From the NCBI RefSeq assembly GCF_016920785.2, contig NW_024609880.1, positions 32,697,152 through 32,761,151 of the forward strand: 64,000 bases of DNA, read 5' to 3'. A model generated the notes under the pieces. It did no database searches. It was not told the DNA's origin and was given only the letters and a program-made list of their open reading frames with translations. The position numbers and the translations under genes were made by a program. Origin of the DNA: Ixodes scapularis. Taxonomy: Eukaryota; Arthropoda; Arachnida; Ixodida; Ixodidae. This document shows, one piece after another, positions 10,971-22,504 of the stretch. Numbering within the stretch: position 1 is the stretch's first letter; each line of letters begins with the position of its first letter.

Positions 10971-11619
10971 CAGGTTGGTGGGAGTAGAAATAGTATGCCA
11001 GAAAGTTTTTTTGCTTTGATTACTGATGCAGTAATATTTGGTGCGTTTGTGACTGTCCTTGACTGGGATGACGTTTTGAAATATGTTGAGCACGCCAATA
11101 TGTACACGGTTTCGTCGAAACAAGGTTTTCCAGGCATTTTATTATGACTTGAGGAAGGTTGTTTATATTCGAAAACGGTCGAATAAGCATTGCCTAATGG
11201 CCGATATCATGGCTAAAGCTCAGAATGAAGATGCAACGTGGCTACGCGCCCGCCGTGCTCCGAACAATATCGACTTGAGGACGGAGCATCGAAGCATGAG
11301 GAGCAGAACCAACGCCACGATACATTCAGCTAACCGTTGTTACTTAAAAATAAAATATTTTTGATTAGAGATCAAAGTCGTGAGTAAAATGGGAATTGAA
11401 TGAATCATTCAAAAGGCATGCTACCAACAAAACAAAAAATCGCTTCACACGCACTTTTAAAAACATTTCGGCATAATCTTAAAGATGTTTGTGAGCGACC
11501 GCAACTAACTTTTTGGTGCCTCAATAGGTATCACTAGAGATTAGGGGTTTACATTCTTCCCACAAGTGTATAAGATGTCGGCGTCTGCGGTTTCACCCAT
11601 TTCGATGTAGCTGCATTGC

Positions 11620-12204
11620 AAGCAATGAAGTTTTTACCAAAGCGCTACAAAGCACCAGGTGCTGATGGCATTCGTGTTACCGATCTATGCCGCATTTTCG
11701 GGCACATACAGCATGTTTTTTTTTTTTTTTTTTACAATGATAAATAGATTTCCGATAGCCTGGTGTGTCACTTCGGGCTTAAAAACCACACTCGTAAAAC
11801 AAATCTTTGAACAGGCATCGACTAATAAGCTATAGAGTGCTATCATCATATTTCTATCGTGGCCTGCATCGGAAATACATTAGAAAACAACATATTTACA
11901 TCCTAATATCCAGTTTTATTGACAGTTTTTGACATGTTGACACGCAACCAATATAGTTTAGTAGCTGGTAGAGACAGTCTGTTTTTGCTTGAGGATTTTT
12001 CAGATCTATTACATAGGGGATTTGTACTCAACATATGCTCTTCTTCTATTTTTCTGGATGTATTAAAGGCCTTCGCCAAGCAAGCCACAAAGTAAAACTT
12101 TAAAAAACTTTACGATTACGGCTTCCGCGGTCCTTTTTTAATATACTTTGAAGTTTCTTCGTGAACATTCGCAAATGGTGTCCGTTGGGAATTTTAAAAA
12201 TACT
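11620..12204 (+). pseudogene. LINE reverse transcriptase remnant, left part
   Basis: MKFLPKRYKAPGADGIR at about 11624-11680 is the N-terminal reverse transcriptase motif. A poly-T run (11718-11733) follows. From about 11900 a decayed GF..G/ST-type region leads to a weak FLDVLKAFAK (about 12050-12080, the 'FLD-KAFD' motif), then YGFRGPF and SVGNFKN, which stops abruptly at the pogo insertion (12205). Reading continues in frame at 14419. Confidence 0.65.
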
Positions 12205-12351
12205 TACCGTAAAGTTCCGAAAGAACGCCCACCCAAAATTAAGAGATAAATGGTGAAAAACATGGGGTGGGCGAAGTTTCGGGCCAAGGGCCAAAAACTA
12301 CAAAAAAAATGGCTGCATTTGACAGATCAGCGGTGCATACGCATTTATTGC

Positions 12352-14149
12352 TCACTCGTCATCGCTAAATCCATCGAACGACTCATCGCTGTCGCTGTCA
12401 AAGACGAGTTGCACTACTTCGTCCACTATGCTCTCCCGAGCTTCGGGCCCCATCGCTGGTTCGTCGCTTACAGAGGCCAGGCGGTGGTTCAACTCCCCGT
12501 CTTCTGAGCCGTCGAGGCGTGTTGAGATGCCGCAGCGCTTGAACGACGTCAGGACGGCCTCCTCCGATAGAGATGCCCAAGCCTCGGACACGAAGCTGAC
12601 GACATCCTGACGCGACGGCTTCTTGAGGTTCCCTTTGGCGGTGACAGCCCCTTCCCGCAAGAAGGAGGACCAACGATTCCTGAGAGCATCTTTGAAGGGC
12701 TTCATCCAGCACACGTCTGCTGGCTGGAGAATAGACGTGCACCCGCCAGGAATGAAGACAACGTCGGTTTCCTTCCCGTCGAGGGCCTCCCGCGCTGCCT
12801 CTGTCTTGTGAATGGGCGCCTGGTCCAAGACAAGCAGCCGCCTCACGTCGTCTTTGTTGGCACCCCACACCCTCCGCACCCATTCGAGGAAGACCGGCGT
12901 AGTCATCCATCCGTTCCTTGAACAGGTCACTCTCACATTTTCTGAAAGGAGCCGAGATTCGGTTTCATTCCAAACTCCGGCAAAGCCAACCACCAACAAC
13001 CGGAGCAGCCGCAAACACGAAAGCATCGCCGCATCGCTGCGTAGTATTGACGGTATTGATGAAAAAACAAAACTTGTGACGAACCCATGCAGCGCCCTCT
13101 ACTAGAAATGCACAAATACATGTGGAAGGCGCTTTTTATATCGTTCACAAAACAACGCTGTCCTAAAACTTTTTTTTTTTTTATGCGAAAGGCGTGAGTG
13201 CATGTTTTCAACTTATTTTTATGCTGAAATTTGTTTGGGCAAACCAGAAGTAACATTGGCCGCACGCGGAAATTGAGACAATACCTGGGATTTGAAGTGC
13301 GAACAGTGCCCTTGGCGGGATCCGGCCCGTCGGTTCCTTGAGCACGATGAGAGCCGGGAGTTTGATGCCCGCAGCTGTTGCACAGAGTGCAACCGTCAGT
13401 CCACGACGCGCACAGCCTGTGTTCACGATGCGGATGCTTGATTCGCCGGCAACGTTGTTTGTCCGCTTGGCTGGGCAGTCCATGCGTACCATGGTTTGGT
13501 CCATGTTGGCTATACTAAAGTTGGAGTAACTGTGCTCCAGGCGCAGGCTTCCCACAGCCCTCCGGAAGACGGAGATTGCGTCAGCGTAGTCAGCCGGCAG
13601 CTTCTGACTCTCGTTCGTCCCCACTCGCATCGACACATTGAAGCGGGCTTTCCAGCGGGCCAGGTAGTGGTTCGAAGCTTCGAAGTTGCCCAGGTTCATC
13701 TGAACCGCCAACTTGCGTGCGTGCTCTTGAAGGACGCGGTTGCTCACCGCTCGCCCCGCCGCCCGCTCGGTATCCAAGAAGTCCATGAGTGCTTCATCGA
13801 GCTCTTCGCTGAAGACCGGCCGTCCGTTGTTGATGGCTCTCTTGAATTTGTTTTTGCCGTGGCACTGCTGCAGAAGGGACTGGTAGTTGGTGCTCCATTC
13901 GCGAACACGTTTCCTGTCCAGCTCAAAATGTCTTGCAGTTTTGCTTACGTTGTCTCCATTCTTCTTGTGCCACTGGACAACTTCCACCTTTCTCTCGATG
14001 GTGTAGCTATTCCTCATGGTCGATGCTGGAAGCGAGGGCAGGTGAACAGCTGCGGGGCACGCAGAGGAATGACTGTCTACTAGTGTGGAGTTTGTTTGCT
14101 TGAGCTGTTTCTTCTTTTCCTTTGTACCCGGACGTCTTGAATGATTCAC
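12352..14149 (-). CDS. pogo/Tigger-like transposase, two exons, apparently intact
   Basis: Exon 1 is 14149-13285 and exon 2 is 12941-12352. The intron 13284-12942 (343 bp, GTATTG...CTTTCAG, phase 1) joins the two frames without loss, giving 484 residues. The protein cuts and pastes the element in the nucleus. Residues 45-90 form a helix-turn-helix starting MRNSYTIERKVEVVQW, and 105-175 a CENP-B-type second DNA-binding domain with GRPVF and WKARF. The DDE_1 catalytic core has D217 (NMDQT), D328 (LLVLDQAPIH) and D364 (LQPADVCWMKPFK), the D-D-D triad of pogo, with 35 residues between the last two. An acidic tail ends DGFSDDE. Met45 (14017, context ACCATGA) is an equally likely start. AATAAA follows the stop at 12344-12349. 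Splicing is inferred from sequence only. Confidence 0.85.
12942..13284 (-). other. Spliceosomal intron in the pogo transposase
   Basis: On the minus strand the donor is CCCAG|GTATTG and the acceptor CTCCTTTCAG|AAAATG. The length of 343 bp is not a multiple of 3 and exactly explains the frame difference between the two coding blocks. The joined junction reads P-E-N-V-R-V, the expected region before the second catalytic Asp in pogo transposases. The intron contains a T/A homopolymer. Confidence 0.75.
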
Positions 14150-14418
14150 TTCTAGTTCGCCCTTATCTTATCAATCTAACCGGAAAAGATCTTCTCTTTT
14201 GTTAGAAATCGGGTCACTGGCGGTGTTTGCGGACGAGTCATCGGTTTTTCCAGAGGTATGTTCGCGGCGGGGGCTTCCCGGGCTTTCGAATGCGTCGAAG
14301 CTACTGCGATTTTTAGGGGGTGGGCGATGTTTGGGAACTTTATTAAAATATATATTTCGTCCAAAAAGGTGGGTGGGCGAGGTTTCGGGCGGGGGCGTTC
14401 TCTCGGAACTTTACGGTA

Positions 14419-15586
14419 TGTAAGGCTCCAAGCTGGTGTCCCGCAAGGATCGGTCTAGCCACTTTAGTTGATTAATCTCTACGTTAATGATGTCTAATTA
14501 AAACTTTGTACTTGCAAAGTGTTTCAGTAAGCAGATGATATTTTACTAGTTTCTAGTCACCTTGATTTTTACCATTCTGTACGGGTCCTGCAGCATGACA
14601 TAGAACGAGTAGTAAACTGGTGTTTCGATAATTAATTCACAATTAACGCCGCCAAAACAAAAATTTGTTTGTGCCAGAAACCTTATGAAGCGTACGAATC
14701 TTTAGACATCAGTTGTTCCGCCTAGATCTTATTGTCATGACTGTGCGGGCCTCGTCAGTAGCGTCCATTACTTGGGCGTATTTTTTTACTCGGAGTTGTC
14801 ATGGGAACCACATTTGTTGCTCGTACGCGGGAAACTTCAAAGTGACAGTTGTACACTTTTCATGAAACATATTTTATGGAATTTATTGTAGGCGATTTAT
14901 TGCTCATGCGCTGGCGTATAGTACAGTTATATACGGCATAGCATTATATGAAAATTGTGCCAAGGCGTATTAAAGTAGACCGCGTCTTGAATGGCTTCTT
15001 AAAATCTGTGGAATATCAGCATGCTTTTCCAGTGAAGACTGGCATTTTGGAAGTTTTATAAATTCCGAGTTTCCGTTCACAATTCTTAAGAGCAGTCGTT
15101 CTTCACCACTTCTGCTGTAATGATTTTAAACACCCCCTTGCAGCACGCAGCGAGCTTCGTAGCTCAAATTATATCGAGGCGCTTAGATGCTACACTGAAT
15201 AAGGCAGGCTATAACGTGTTTACTGTGTGCCTTTTTTCTTCAATAAACTTCCTGATTGATTCTTTGAAGATAGCACTGAGAGGGAACTGGAGAGGCCGCT
15301 AACCAATATCTCAATCTAGCTCTGTTGCCTAAGTTTTTCTACTTTTTGGCAAAAAATATTGCTGCTTATTATACTAATTCATGTTTCGGAAATATATTGT
15401 GGTTTCGTTGTAATAATGTGGGATATATCTGTTGCTAGTGTTTTTTTATTTTTTTATTTCGTCGCTTGATTTCAATTTTCCTTCAAGCCTCCTGTTGGCT
15501 TCGACAGACCCGTTTCTGAATTGTGTTTCCACTACACCTGTTAAATAAACTATTATTATTATCATTATTATTATTATTATTATTCA
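14419..15586 (+). pseudogene. LINE reverse transcriptase remnant, right part, with ATT tail
   Basis: Begins VRLQAGVPQGSV at 14419, the conserved GxPQGS turn of the reverse transcriptase. A weak ADDILLVSS (YADD site with the Tyr lost) follows at about 14530, then INAAKTK, YLGV-like and C-terminal segments, with many stops. The element ends in an (ATT)n tract at 15551-15585. Confidence 0.65.
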
Positions 15587-16640
15587 AGAAGCCGAAGACG
15601 AAGTGGGACGCATAGTAACCCACTTTAGAGTGATTCCAATTTCTTTTACACACCGGTTTTTATCGCTCTGTTCACCGTAATGCATCAGAGGTTCCATCTT
15701 TGGAGAAACCCAGCCCACTGTACTGCAACTGCAACTCTGTGCAACACGAAGATCAACCTAGTAACCCGAATGATCCATCGCCCGACTACCGGTCAAGACC
15801 TCCATCTTGGACCATCCATCTCTTCACCTTTGAGTGACTACACCGGCAACTAAAGACGCCTTCTGCCCAAGACTTGAAACACCCTCTGGTAGTCCTCGCC
15901 GAGGCCCTGCGAAGTTTTTCTGACAACCCTCCTATTTTGCGCTCAGAACTGGCACCCCCATATTGGTATCTTTACCCGATTGTCCGTGCAAGCACAGTCA
16001 GCACCATATAATGCAGTGTTTACTGGCACCCGGTCGCGCGCGCAGCGGTAGTCTTTAATCTCTGCTGGTGATCCTGGAGCTATTTCTTTATCTTGACTTT
16101 TGGGTTATTATGAACTACTACCGGTACTTACAGCCTTGGCAAAATGGATTGAACGCATTTTAAACTGACCGCATATATCGGTTTCTTAACTTATCGTGCT
16201 GTGATTCACTAAAAAGTGTTCGAAGAATGTGTATTCATTAACTGAGATTAACATGAAACGACCGGAGCCAAAAGAAAGAAAATAATAACTGTTTTTTTCT
16301 TAGGAAAGAGTATCGCTAAGCGCTTTATCTCAAAATCTACGAAAAATTGTTGTGGGCCATTCTCGCGTTTACTAAGGTTGAAACATTTATCAGATGGAAA
16401 GAAAATAGAGTTGGAATACCTATTCTTCGCTTTATTTGGCCCAAATAGTGCCACAGTAACTCACACTTCGTTTAGTATATATGCAGATTATAGAAAAATA
16501 TAGTTTTTTCAGCTTAGTTGATCTACTCAGTTGAACCAACCTTTCCACAATTTTAGAGAAAGCTTCCATTGACTTCAGGCACCTCTGTAGTAAATCACAG
16601 CGCGATGAGTTAAGAAACCAATTTATGCGGTCACTTTAAA
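15587..16640. other. No recognisable gene
   Basis: Mixed-composition sequence with only short frames. No element ends or exons recognised. Confidence 0.45.
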
Positions 16641-16700
16641 GTGCGTTCAAACCATTTTGCTCACAACGTACAGCTACGTCGTAATACACAGCATTCCAGC

Positions 16701-17723
16701 ATGTCATCGGACAAGACTTGTCTTGTATGCTCTGAATCTCTACCAATCAATGGCCAAAATGTTTCGATCGTGCACGATTCAGTCATCTGGAAAAGAAATG
16801 TTCTAGCGTTTTTGAAATCACCTTTAAAGCAGGCATAAGCGCCTTCAAACATGAAACATGTTGTTGCCTCGAGTGTCTAGGACGACTCGCGAAGTTAAAC
16901 TTAGAGAGTCCAATCTCACCAAGCCGTCTCAATCGGACCTGAATTATTTTCTACCAAACCTAGCTACAGTAAACAAAAAGCTGGACCTCCTACCCTCCTG
17001 GAAAGACACCGGTGATTCCTTTCATGTTTTACTCCCAAAAGTCGACGGTCTGTTATCAATGAAAGAGGTGGTCGACACTGTGTGAGACTCCTTGTCTGCG
17101 TTGGAGAATTCCGTGAATTTCGTCTCCGCTCATTACGATTCGCTCGTGACAACAGCAAAATCTCAAGACCACAACATGAAGGCGCTGCAATTAGGACTGA
17201 GCGCTCTGCGATTGTCTACAGTGGAGCAGGACATCGAAATAGGTCAGCTGAATTCAACCAAAATGACACAGAGCAAGTCAGTCATCTTTCCAACGTGTAT
17301 ATACAGCGTATTTTGTTGACGCCTCAGGAAAATATTCTTGACATCATAACAGACATCGCGGAAAAAATTAACGTTTAGGTTTATAAGGATGGACATGTCG
17401 TGTCCGCCCATCGCCTGCCTGCTAGGCCTGGTGTTGTACCTCCCATCATGGTTAGGTTCTCGTCTGTTGCTCTGAAAGAACGTTGGATGTCACACCGTGA
17501 GAAGCTCGACTCCCTACCTAGTGACGGTGCTCATCCTCGAATATATTTCAGTGATAAGCTCACAGATTTCAACTGTAAACTATTATGGATGGCACGAACT
17601 AGAGGGAAGGAGAAGGACTTTAAGCTTTTATGGGTACGACACGGCAAAATGTTCTCAAAACAAAGCGAGGGGTCCACGATACTTCGCAATTCTAATACTG
17701 AAACATGGGAGTTAATCGTCTAG
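16701..17723 (+). pseudogene. LINE ORF1 with Cys motif and FP-like C-terminal domain
   Basis: Starts MSSDKTCLVCSESLPINGQN, with a CxxC that may be half of a zinc finger. A coiled-coil-like middle follows (DSLSALENSVNFVSAHYDSL and on, 17085-17320). The C-terminal block 17400-17723 reads AHRLPARPGVVPPIMVRFSS, then ERWMSHREKLDSL, IYFSDKLTDFNCKLLW, and FKLLWVRHGKMFSKQSEGS. That block matches the conserved 'R-x-x-P..V.F......IYI...LT......WV+.GKI..RK.EGS' domain shared by many arthropod LINE ORF1 proteins and related to the baculovirus FP family. Several frameshifts and stops (for example 17083) separate the parts. Role if intact: RNA binding and particle formation. Confidence 0.65.
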
Positions 17724-17789
17724 ACAGAAATGGTTAGCTTGTTCTGGCTGAACAACCTCCAATATTGCATAGAAACCTTCACGTTAGGC

Positions 17790-19640
17790 GCACGTAATTT
17801 CACTTTATTCAATGTTAATATCTGTAGCATCTAGAAGCGCTAGGACGAATTCCAACTTGCTAATAACTCTGTGCTCCCAATAACTGACGCATTTTTTCTA
17901 ACAGAAATCAATATTTCTATTGAAAGAACGGACATATTCTTTTATCCCGACTCAAAACCATTTTCTTTTTATATACATGTAGCATTTTGGTCATCTGGAT
18001 CAATTGCACAGAGTATACTTACATCGGTCTCTGATATATACCTGCTTTTATCGACCCCATCTGGAAAAGTTTACGAATTTCTAGCCGAGCTCCGAGTCTG
18101 TCTGCTTTGACAGAAAAAGCTGTCCATGGTCTAGTATGAGATTTTAACGTCGATTTACTGAAGTCTTCGAAGCCCCTTGTTTGCGAATATCTTACTCTCT
18201 TGAGAGATCATGGCATCGATCCGGCAATTCTTGATCCTACGAGGGAGGAACTGTTCAGAGGCAATTTGCTTATCACCCAGATAGGTTTCATTAATTTAAG
18301 GTCGCCATTGTCAAATGCAAAAGTAGCAATCATAACTGAAAAAATGTTGGATCGTTACTTCATGGTTACTACGTTATCTTCAATCATCATTCGTAAGGCT
18401 GGCATTATCCCATGTTCGTCGTTATCTTTGTCATATCCACCGGTGTCTTCTCTGTTTGTGTACGGGATTTGAAACGTCTTGTGTTTGTCCCCTCCTTGTA
18501 GCCTCCTTTAAGATTTGTGGTAATGTTCAACTTTAACCAGCGCGCGTGTCTCAATACGTTATCATGAATCATCCTTCCTGATGCAGGCATTCTCCCATGT
18601 TCGTCGCTATAATTGTCATCCCTCTCGGCGTCTTCTCTGTTTTTTTTACGGGTTTTGAGGCGTTTCAATTGTGTTTGTCCCCTCTTTGTAGCCCCCGTCT
18701 TGGGTTTAGAAATGTTTAAGAAAATCTTACGATGGGTAAATAAGGATATACTATTTGCCATAAAACTTAAACAAATTTATTGGAAAAGATTTCGTTGATC
18801 ACCCCAGAAATCAAAACTTCTTGGTGATTTCAGAACGGTTCAGAACGGGGTAGGAGCCCTGATTTGTTCAGCAAGGCGTCTTTACTCGCATAAAAACAGA
18901 AGTTCAAATCTGGAGCCAACTTGGCGAAATCCTGGTCATTGAATAATGAATTAGTGGGCATTTCTCCTAAACGTCCGCAAGGAAATGCTTTCAACGCTTA
19001 TTTTAGATCTGATTCAATTGTTCCGGATGATGCCTTCAACAATGTTTTCGCAACATTTTCACACAAAGCCCGACAAAATGACTCATCCGCTTCTTCCCTC
19101 CTTAACTGAAATATGGTGTCTGCATTTCTTCTACAAATGACCCTTTCCAACCTTGAGACCGTAACTTTTTGTGTGAAACCAAATAGGTCCCAAGGATACG
19201 ATGGGATGCGCCTCAACGGTCTTTGTAGAAATTTCAGCCACATTAAGTACACACTTCTGTCTATCTTCAACAAAATAATTGAGACTGGCTCAATTCTCAT
19301 CCAATTCAAGACAGCCATTGTTAAACCTCTTTTCAAAGGAAGACAGCGAGACTGAATAGAACACTAGACCAATATATTTTGACATGTATGGTTAAAATAT
19401 TAGAAAAATGTATTTATATAACGGTTGCTTCGTTTCTGGATAAATGCAACATCATATCTCCCACCCAGTAGGATTTATCCTGGGCTATGGTACGCATCAT
19501 ATTCTCGAAGCCCTGTTAAAAAGTGTCTACAAGATCGAACACAACTAGTTTCAATTGAAAAAAATATGTAGCTACAGGGTTTCCATAGAAGTAGGTGCGC
19601 CGCAGTGTTCTATTATTTCACCTCCTATTTCTTCATTACC
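17790..19640 (+). pseudogene. LINE ORF2 remnant (endonuclease, early reverse transcriptase)
   Basis: Endonuclease traces: NVNICSI near 17815, ITDAFFLTEINIS (17880-17920, the catalytic TE), and a DFNVDLLKSS block (about 18140-18165, matching GDFN). Reverse transcriptase traces: KPNRSQGYDGMRLNGLC (about 19170-19220), SIFNKIIETGSILIQFKTAIVKPLFK (19258-19335), a decayed GFxxGxGT segment near 19470, and a GxxQxSxxxPPIS relic near 19590-19625. Stops interrupt all segments. Confidence 0.6.
18391..18700. repeat. Imperfect direct duplication, period ~195 bp
   Basis: The segment 18396-18505 (CCCATGTTCGTCG, then TCTTCTCTGTT, then TGTGTTTGTCCCCTC and TTGTAGCC) recurs at about 18592-18695. The two copies differ at many positions. 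They lie inside the decayed LINE ORF2 and are not recognisable as LINE coding sequence. Confidence 0.65.
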
Positions 19641-19700
19641 GCCGACTGTTAAGCTCCTCCTATTTCTTCATTACCGCCGACTGTTTTTCCTCCATGATGT

Positions 19701-21308
19701 GCAAATAGTCCGCTATTGTGGCGCATGTTGCGCTAACGTTACATAGCACGTGATGGGTATCATCTCTCCTGACTACTTAGGTCACGGAGCGATTTGTTGC
19801 CGTGGTGTTTGGTTCATATTTCGTTTATTTATCTCGCGTATTTCGTGTGTCTGACTATAGACGGTTTAGTTCGATTGACCCTCCCGCTATGCTTGATAAG
19901 GACGGGAACTACCACCGCATTAATTTTTGTAGAAGTACTGCGTAATACTTGATGTACGTTTTTCGAGGTGAGCAGTGATACATTGAAGTAATATCTCGCT
20001 AGAGCAGAGGGAGAACACGTCAGGTTTTATGACTGACGAATTTACTTCCGAACCTCTGTACGACGTATTTTACCTTTGATTACGGGGTTTTTAGTACAGC
20101 CACTGGCGTCTGTTGTCCAGGTCACTGGACACAAAACTGCCGTTTGGTTAAAGGGAAATAGAAGCGGTTTTGTATTTGAGGAAAAACACTTAAATCGTTT
20201 TCATTTGGCCTCCAGGATCACAAATATTGAGATTCTTTTTTTTTTATTTGGTGCAGAGAGACTACAGAAAACATAATTTTCAAAGTACCGATGAAGCCGC
20301 CTCTTCCCAGAGCGGGAGATCATATACAGATTTTTCAGAATCAAATGTCCACACTCTCACATCTTCAGCGCCTATCAAATCTATACATGTGCAATCTTGC
20401 TATTTTTAAAAAGGTAAGAAAGAGGAGTTACGACTGTTGTCAGTGCGTGGAAATTTACCCGGCAAGCCTGCAATAGCACGCGCTGCCCACATGAGCGACA
20501 TGCACTCGGCGGCCGAAAGATCCTTGTATGACGTAACGTCTGGTCGGCTTTTTTCCGTGTTTTCTCGCGTTTAGAAAAAAAACATAAACACGTCTTAAAA
20601 AAAAAAAAACTTGTTCGGGGAAAACGAACGTGATATTTAATTTACGGAACAAATATTTGCTAGAAATAAAATGTAACTCGTTTTTTTTTAAGAACGTCCT
20701 TAGTGTTTTGTTTTAATTTTTCGTTGCACAAACGAGTGCTCATGTAAGCGGCATGACAAAAAAAGTTGTGCGCGTTTAGTTTTTAAATTTTGTACACTTC
20801 GTCTTGGTGTTATATTAGCATGTTTCAGATCAATATTTTCAGGGGCAAGCTTAAGAGCAAAGTTCTACTGCTCCCTGTGCCATGGGCGGCATGAAATTTT
20901 GGAAACCTCCCCAAAGTCTAAAAGTCTTTATCCCTCCTATATATGCGAAACAAAAACACTATTGTGTACATTCACTTACCTGTATGCTTCGATATCTATG
21001 AGCAGGGGCCTTTTACACCTTTATTTGATCGGTGTATTCCACTAATCAAAAAAACAAAACCAAAAAAAAAACGTCGGCTTTTTAGCTACTTGATATGACT
21101 ACATTTTTGGAATCCCCGGGATTTACTCTACGCGGCATGGAATTTTGTTATTTATATATTCAAAATAGCTACAAAAAAAAACTGCCACAAGAGGTAATGC
21201 CAAATACAACATCCACAGTTTCCAGCCCTTTGTAGCGAAGTAACCTCCCGCGTTGTGATACTTTCAGGTCGAGCAGGCAGTCTAAACAAAAAGATTATGT
21301 CGCAAATA

Positions 21309-21309
<1 letters not shown>
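19701..21309. other. No recognisable gene
   Basis: A+T-rich, with several A or T homopolymers (20238-20247, 20598-20610, 21061-21071). A short duplication CTCCTATTTCTTCATTACCG occurs at 19622 and 19655. No gene or element boundary recognised. Confidence 0.45.
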
Positions 21310-21396
<87 letters not shown>

Positions 21397-21525
21397 ACAT
21401 ATACAATATACATATTGTATATTGTACAATATACATAATATACATATTGTATAATATACATATTGTATATATACATATACAATATATAAATATATATTTA
21501 TATATATATATATATATATATAAAT
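21310..21525. repeat. (AC)n then AT-rich microsatellite
   Basis: An AC dinucleotide array with two interruptions runs 21310 to about 21396, followed by an A/T tract with ATACATATTGTAT units to 21525. The tract is the insertion site of the hAT element that follows. Confidence 0.95.
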
Positions 21526-21527
21526 AT

Positions 21528-22496
21528 TAGGGCTGGGCAATTGATCGATTAACCTTCCGATGAATCGATTAAGGCTCTAATCGCGATCAAATGTTTTAAC
21601 CGGTTAATCGGTTTTTTAGTCGGTACTCAAAAAGAAGTCAAATGGACGCACGCGTGGCTCTATCCTGGTTTTCTGTACCCAGCCAGGTGCTATGAGCAAG
21701 GTTCAATTCTCGCGCTCGCGAAGCGTCACGTGTTCGAGGATATACATTACAGTTCTGCCGAGACCAGACGAACAAGCCGGGCCCGCAATCGATCCCCGCG
21801 CGACCGCGAAACTTCACGTGTTGAGGATCTATTAAATATCCCGACCAGGCAAGACAAACAAGCAGAAAAACAAGCTGGGAATCTAACAACGCCGTGGTTA
21901 CTTGTTCCAGTATTCGGTCCGTAAAAATGGACGAGTTCACGAGTATGAAATGCAATCTCGCTGGGAAGTTTGGGTTTAAAGTAAACTTCAGCGGTGAAGT
22001 TTTTAACTCGAGAGCAAGTCCACTGCATCATCTGCAAAAAAGCCGTTTTCCTACAGTGGAAGCGTCAGTTCGCTGCAGTATATTAATTACCTACGAGCGA
22101 AGCACTCATCTACGCCGCTGCAGCAAGGATTATTCGCCAGAACACAAACAATCAACACCTTCTGATCAAGGCCCCTTTCTCTGAAGAAAGAATAAAGCAT
22201 AGCCAAGCCCTGATTTCTCTTCTTCCTGTCGGAAAATGTGGACAAACTACTTTGTCTTCGGAGCTGGAGCAAAAATATGTGTGTCTTTGAATCCTTCAAC
22301 TATATGTATCTTCAATTCTAAATGCCCTTTGCGCCGTGTAACAGAGAGTAAAATACGTCTTCAATGGCAAGACGCGTTGTTGCATTATTTTTAACATATT
22401 ATTTATAAAAATCAACGAAACCGATTAATCGATTAATTAATCGATTAAAGGGTAGCGATTAATCGGGTTAAAATTTTTAATCGACGCCCAGCCCTA
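21528..22496. mobile_element. hAT-like element, 969 bp, with 8-bp target duplication
   Basis: The ends are inverted copies beginning TAGGGCTGGGC. The flanks are an exact 8-bp duplication, ATAAATAT, at 21520-21527 and 22497-22504, the hAT signature. Subterminal regions are rich in CGATTAATCG-type motifs. The centre holds a broken zinc-finger-like stretch (FTSMKCNLAGKFGFKVNFSG at about 21932-21990, then a shifted HCIICKKAV at about 22023-22050) that may be the remains of a BED finger. No catalytic domain is present, so this copy is non-autonomous. Confidence 0.9.
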
Positions 22497-22504
22497 ATAA
22501 ATAT

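Larger units (their letters stand above)
12207..14416 (-). mobile_element. pogo/Tigger-like DNA transposon, complete, TA-flanked
   Basis: A 2,210-bp element with terminal inverted repeats of about 24 bp beginning CCGTAAAGTTCCGA(A/G)AGAA on both ends, flanked by TA at 12205-12206 and 14417-14418. This is the target duplication of the Tc1/mariner/pogo superfamily. It encodes one minus-strand transposase. The host LINE reading frame resumes in phase across the insertion if one TA is kept, so the boundaries are certain. Both TIRs, TSD and gene look intact, which suggests recent insertion. Confidence 0.92.
10370..15586 (+). mobile_element. Decayed LINE, interrupted by a pogo transposon
   Basis: ORF2 of a second non-LTR retrotransposon, heavily decayed. 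Endonuclease remnants lie at about 10380-10970, reverse transcriptase N-terminal motifs at 11620-12204, and the rest of the reverse transcriptase and C-terminus at 14419 to about 15300. A 3' end carries an ATT trinucleotide tail at 15551-15585. The pogo element (12207-14416) lies inside the reverse transcriptase. ORF1 is absent, so the copy is 5' truncated or eroded. Trinucleotide 3' tails are typical of I-group LINEs; that placement is tentative. Confidence 0.75.
16641..19700 (+). mobile_element. Decayed LINE, 5' portion (ORF1 plus part of ORF2)
   Basis: A third non-LTR retrotransposon in the same orientation, with ORF1 (about 16701-17723) and ORF2 endonuclease and early reverse transcriptase (about 17790-19640). 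It then stops: no catalytic YADD, C-terminus or 3' tail is found. The middle of ORF2 (about 18390-18700) is disrupted by a duplicated non-LINE segment. The numerous stops indicate an old copy. The ORF1 type differs from that of the 2A-bearing LINE. Confidence 0.65.

Noticed and set aside
12398..12910. Minus-strand 170-codon frame overlapping the pogo transposase
   Set aside because: It is an alternate-frame shadow of exon 2; the catalytic motifs are in the other frame.
13496..14083. Plus-strand 195-codon frame
   Set aside because: Antisense to transposase exon 1, with no domain of its own.
21152..21540. Long cysteine/valine or histidine/threonine frames
   Set aside because: They are translations of the (AC)n and AT microsatellite.
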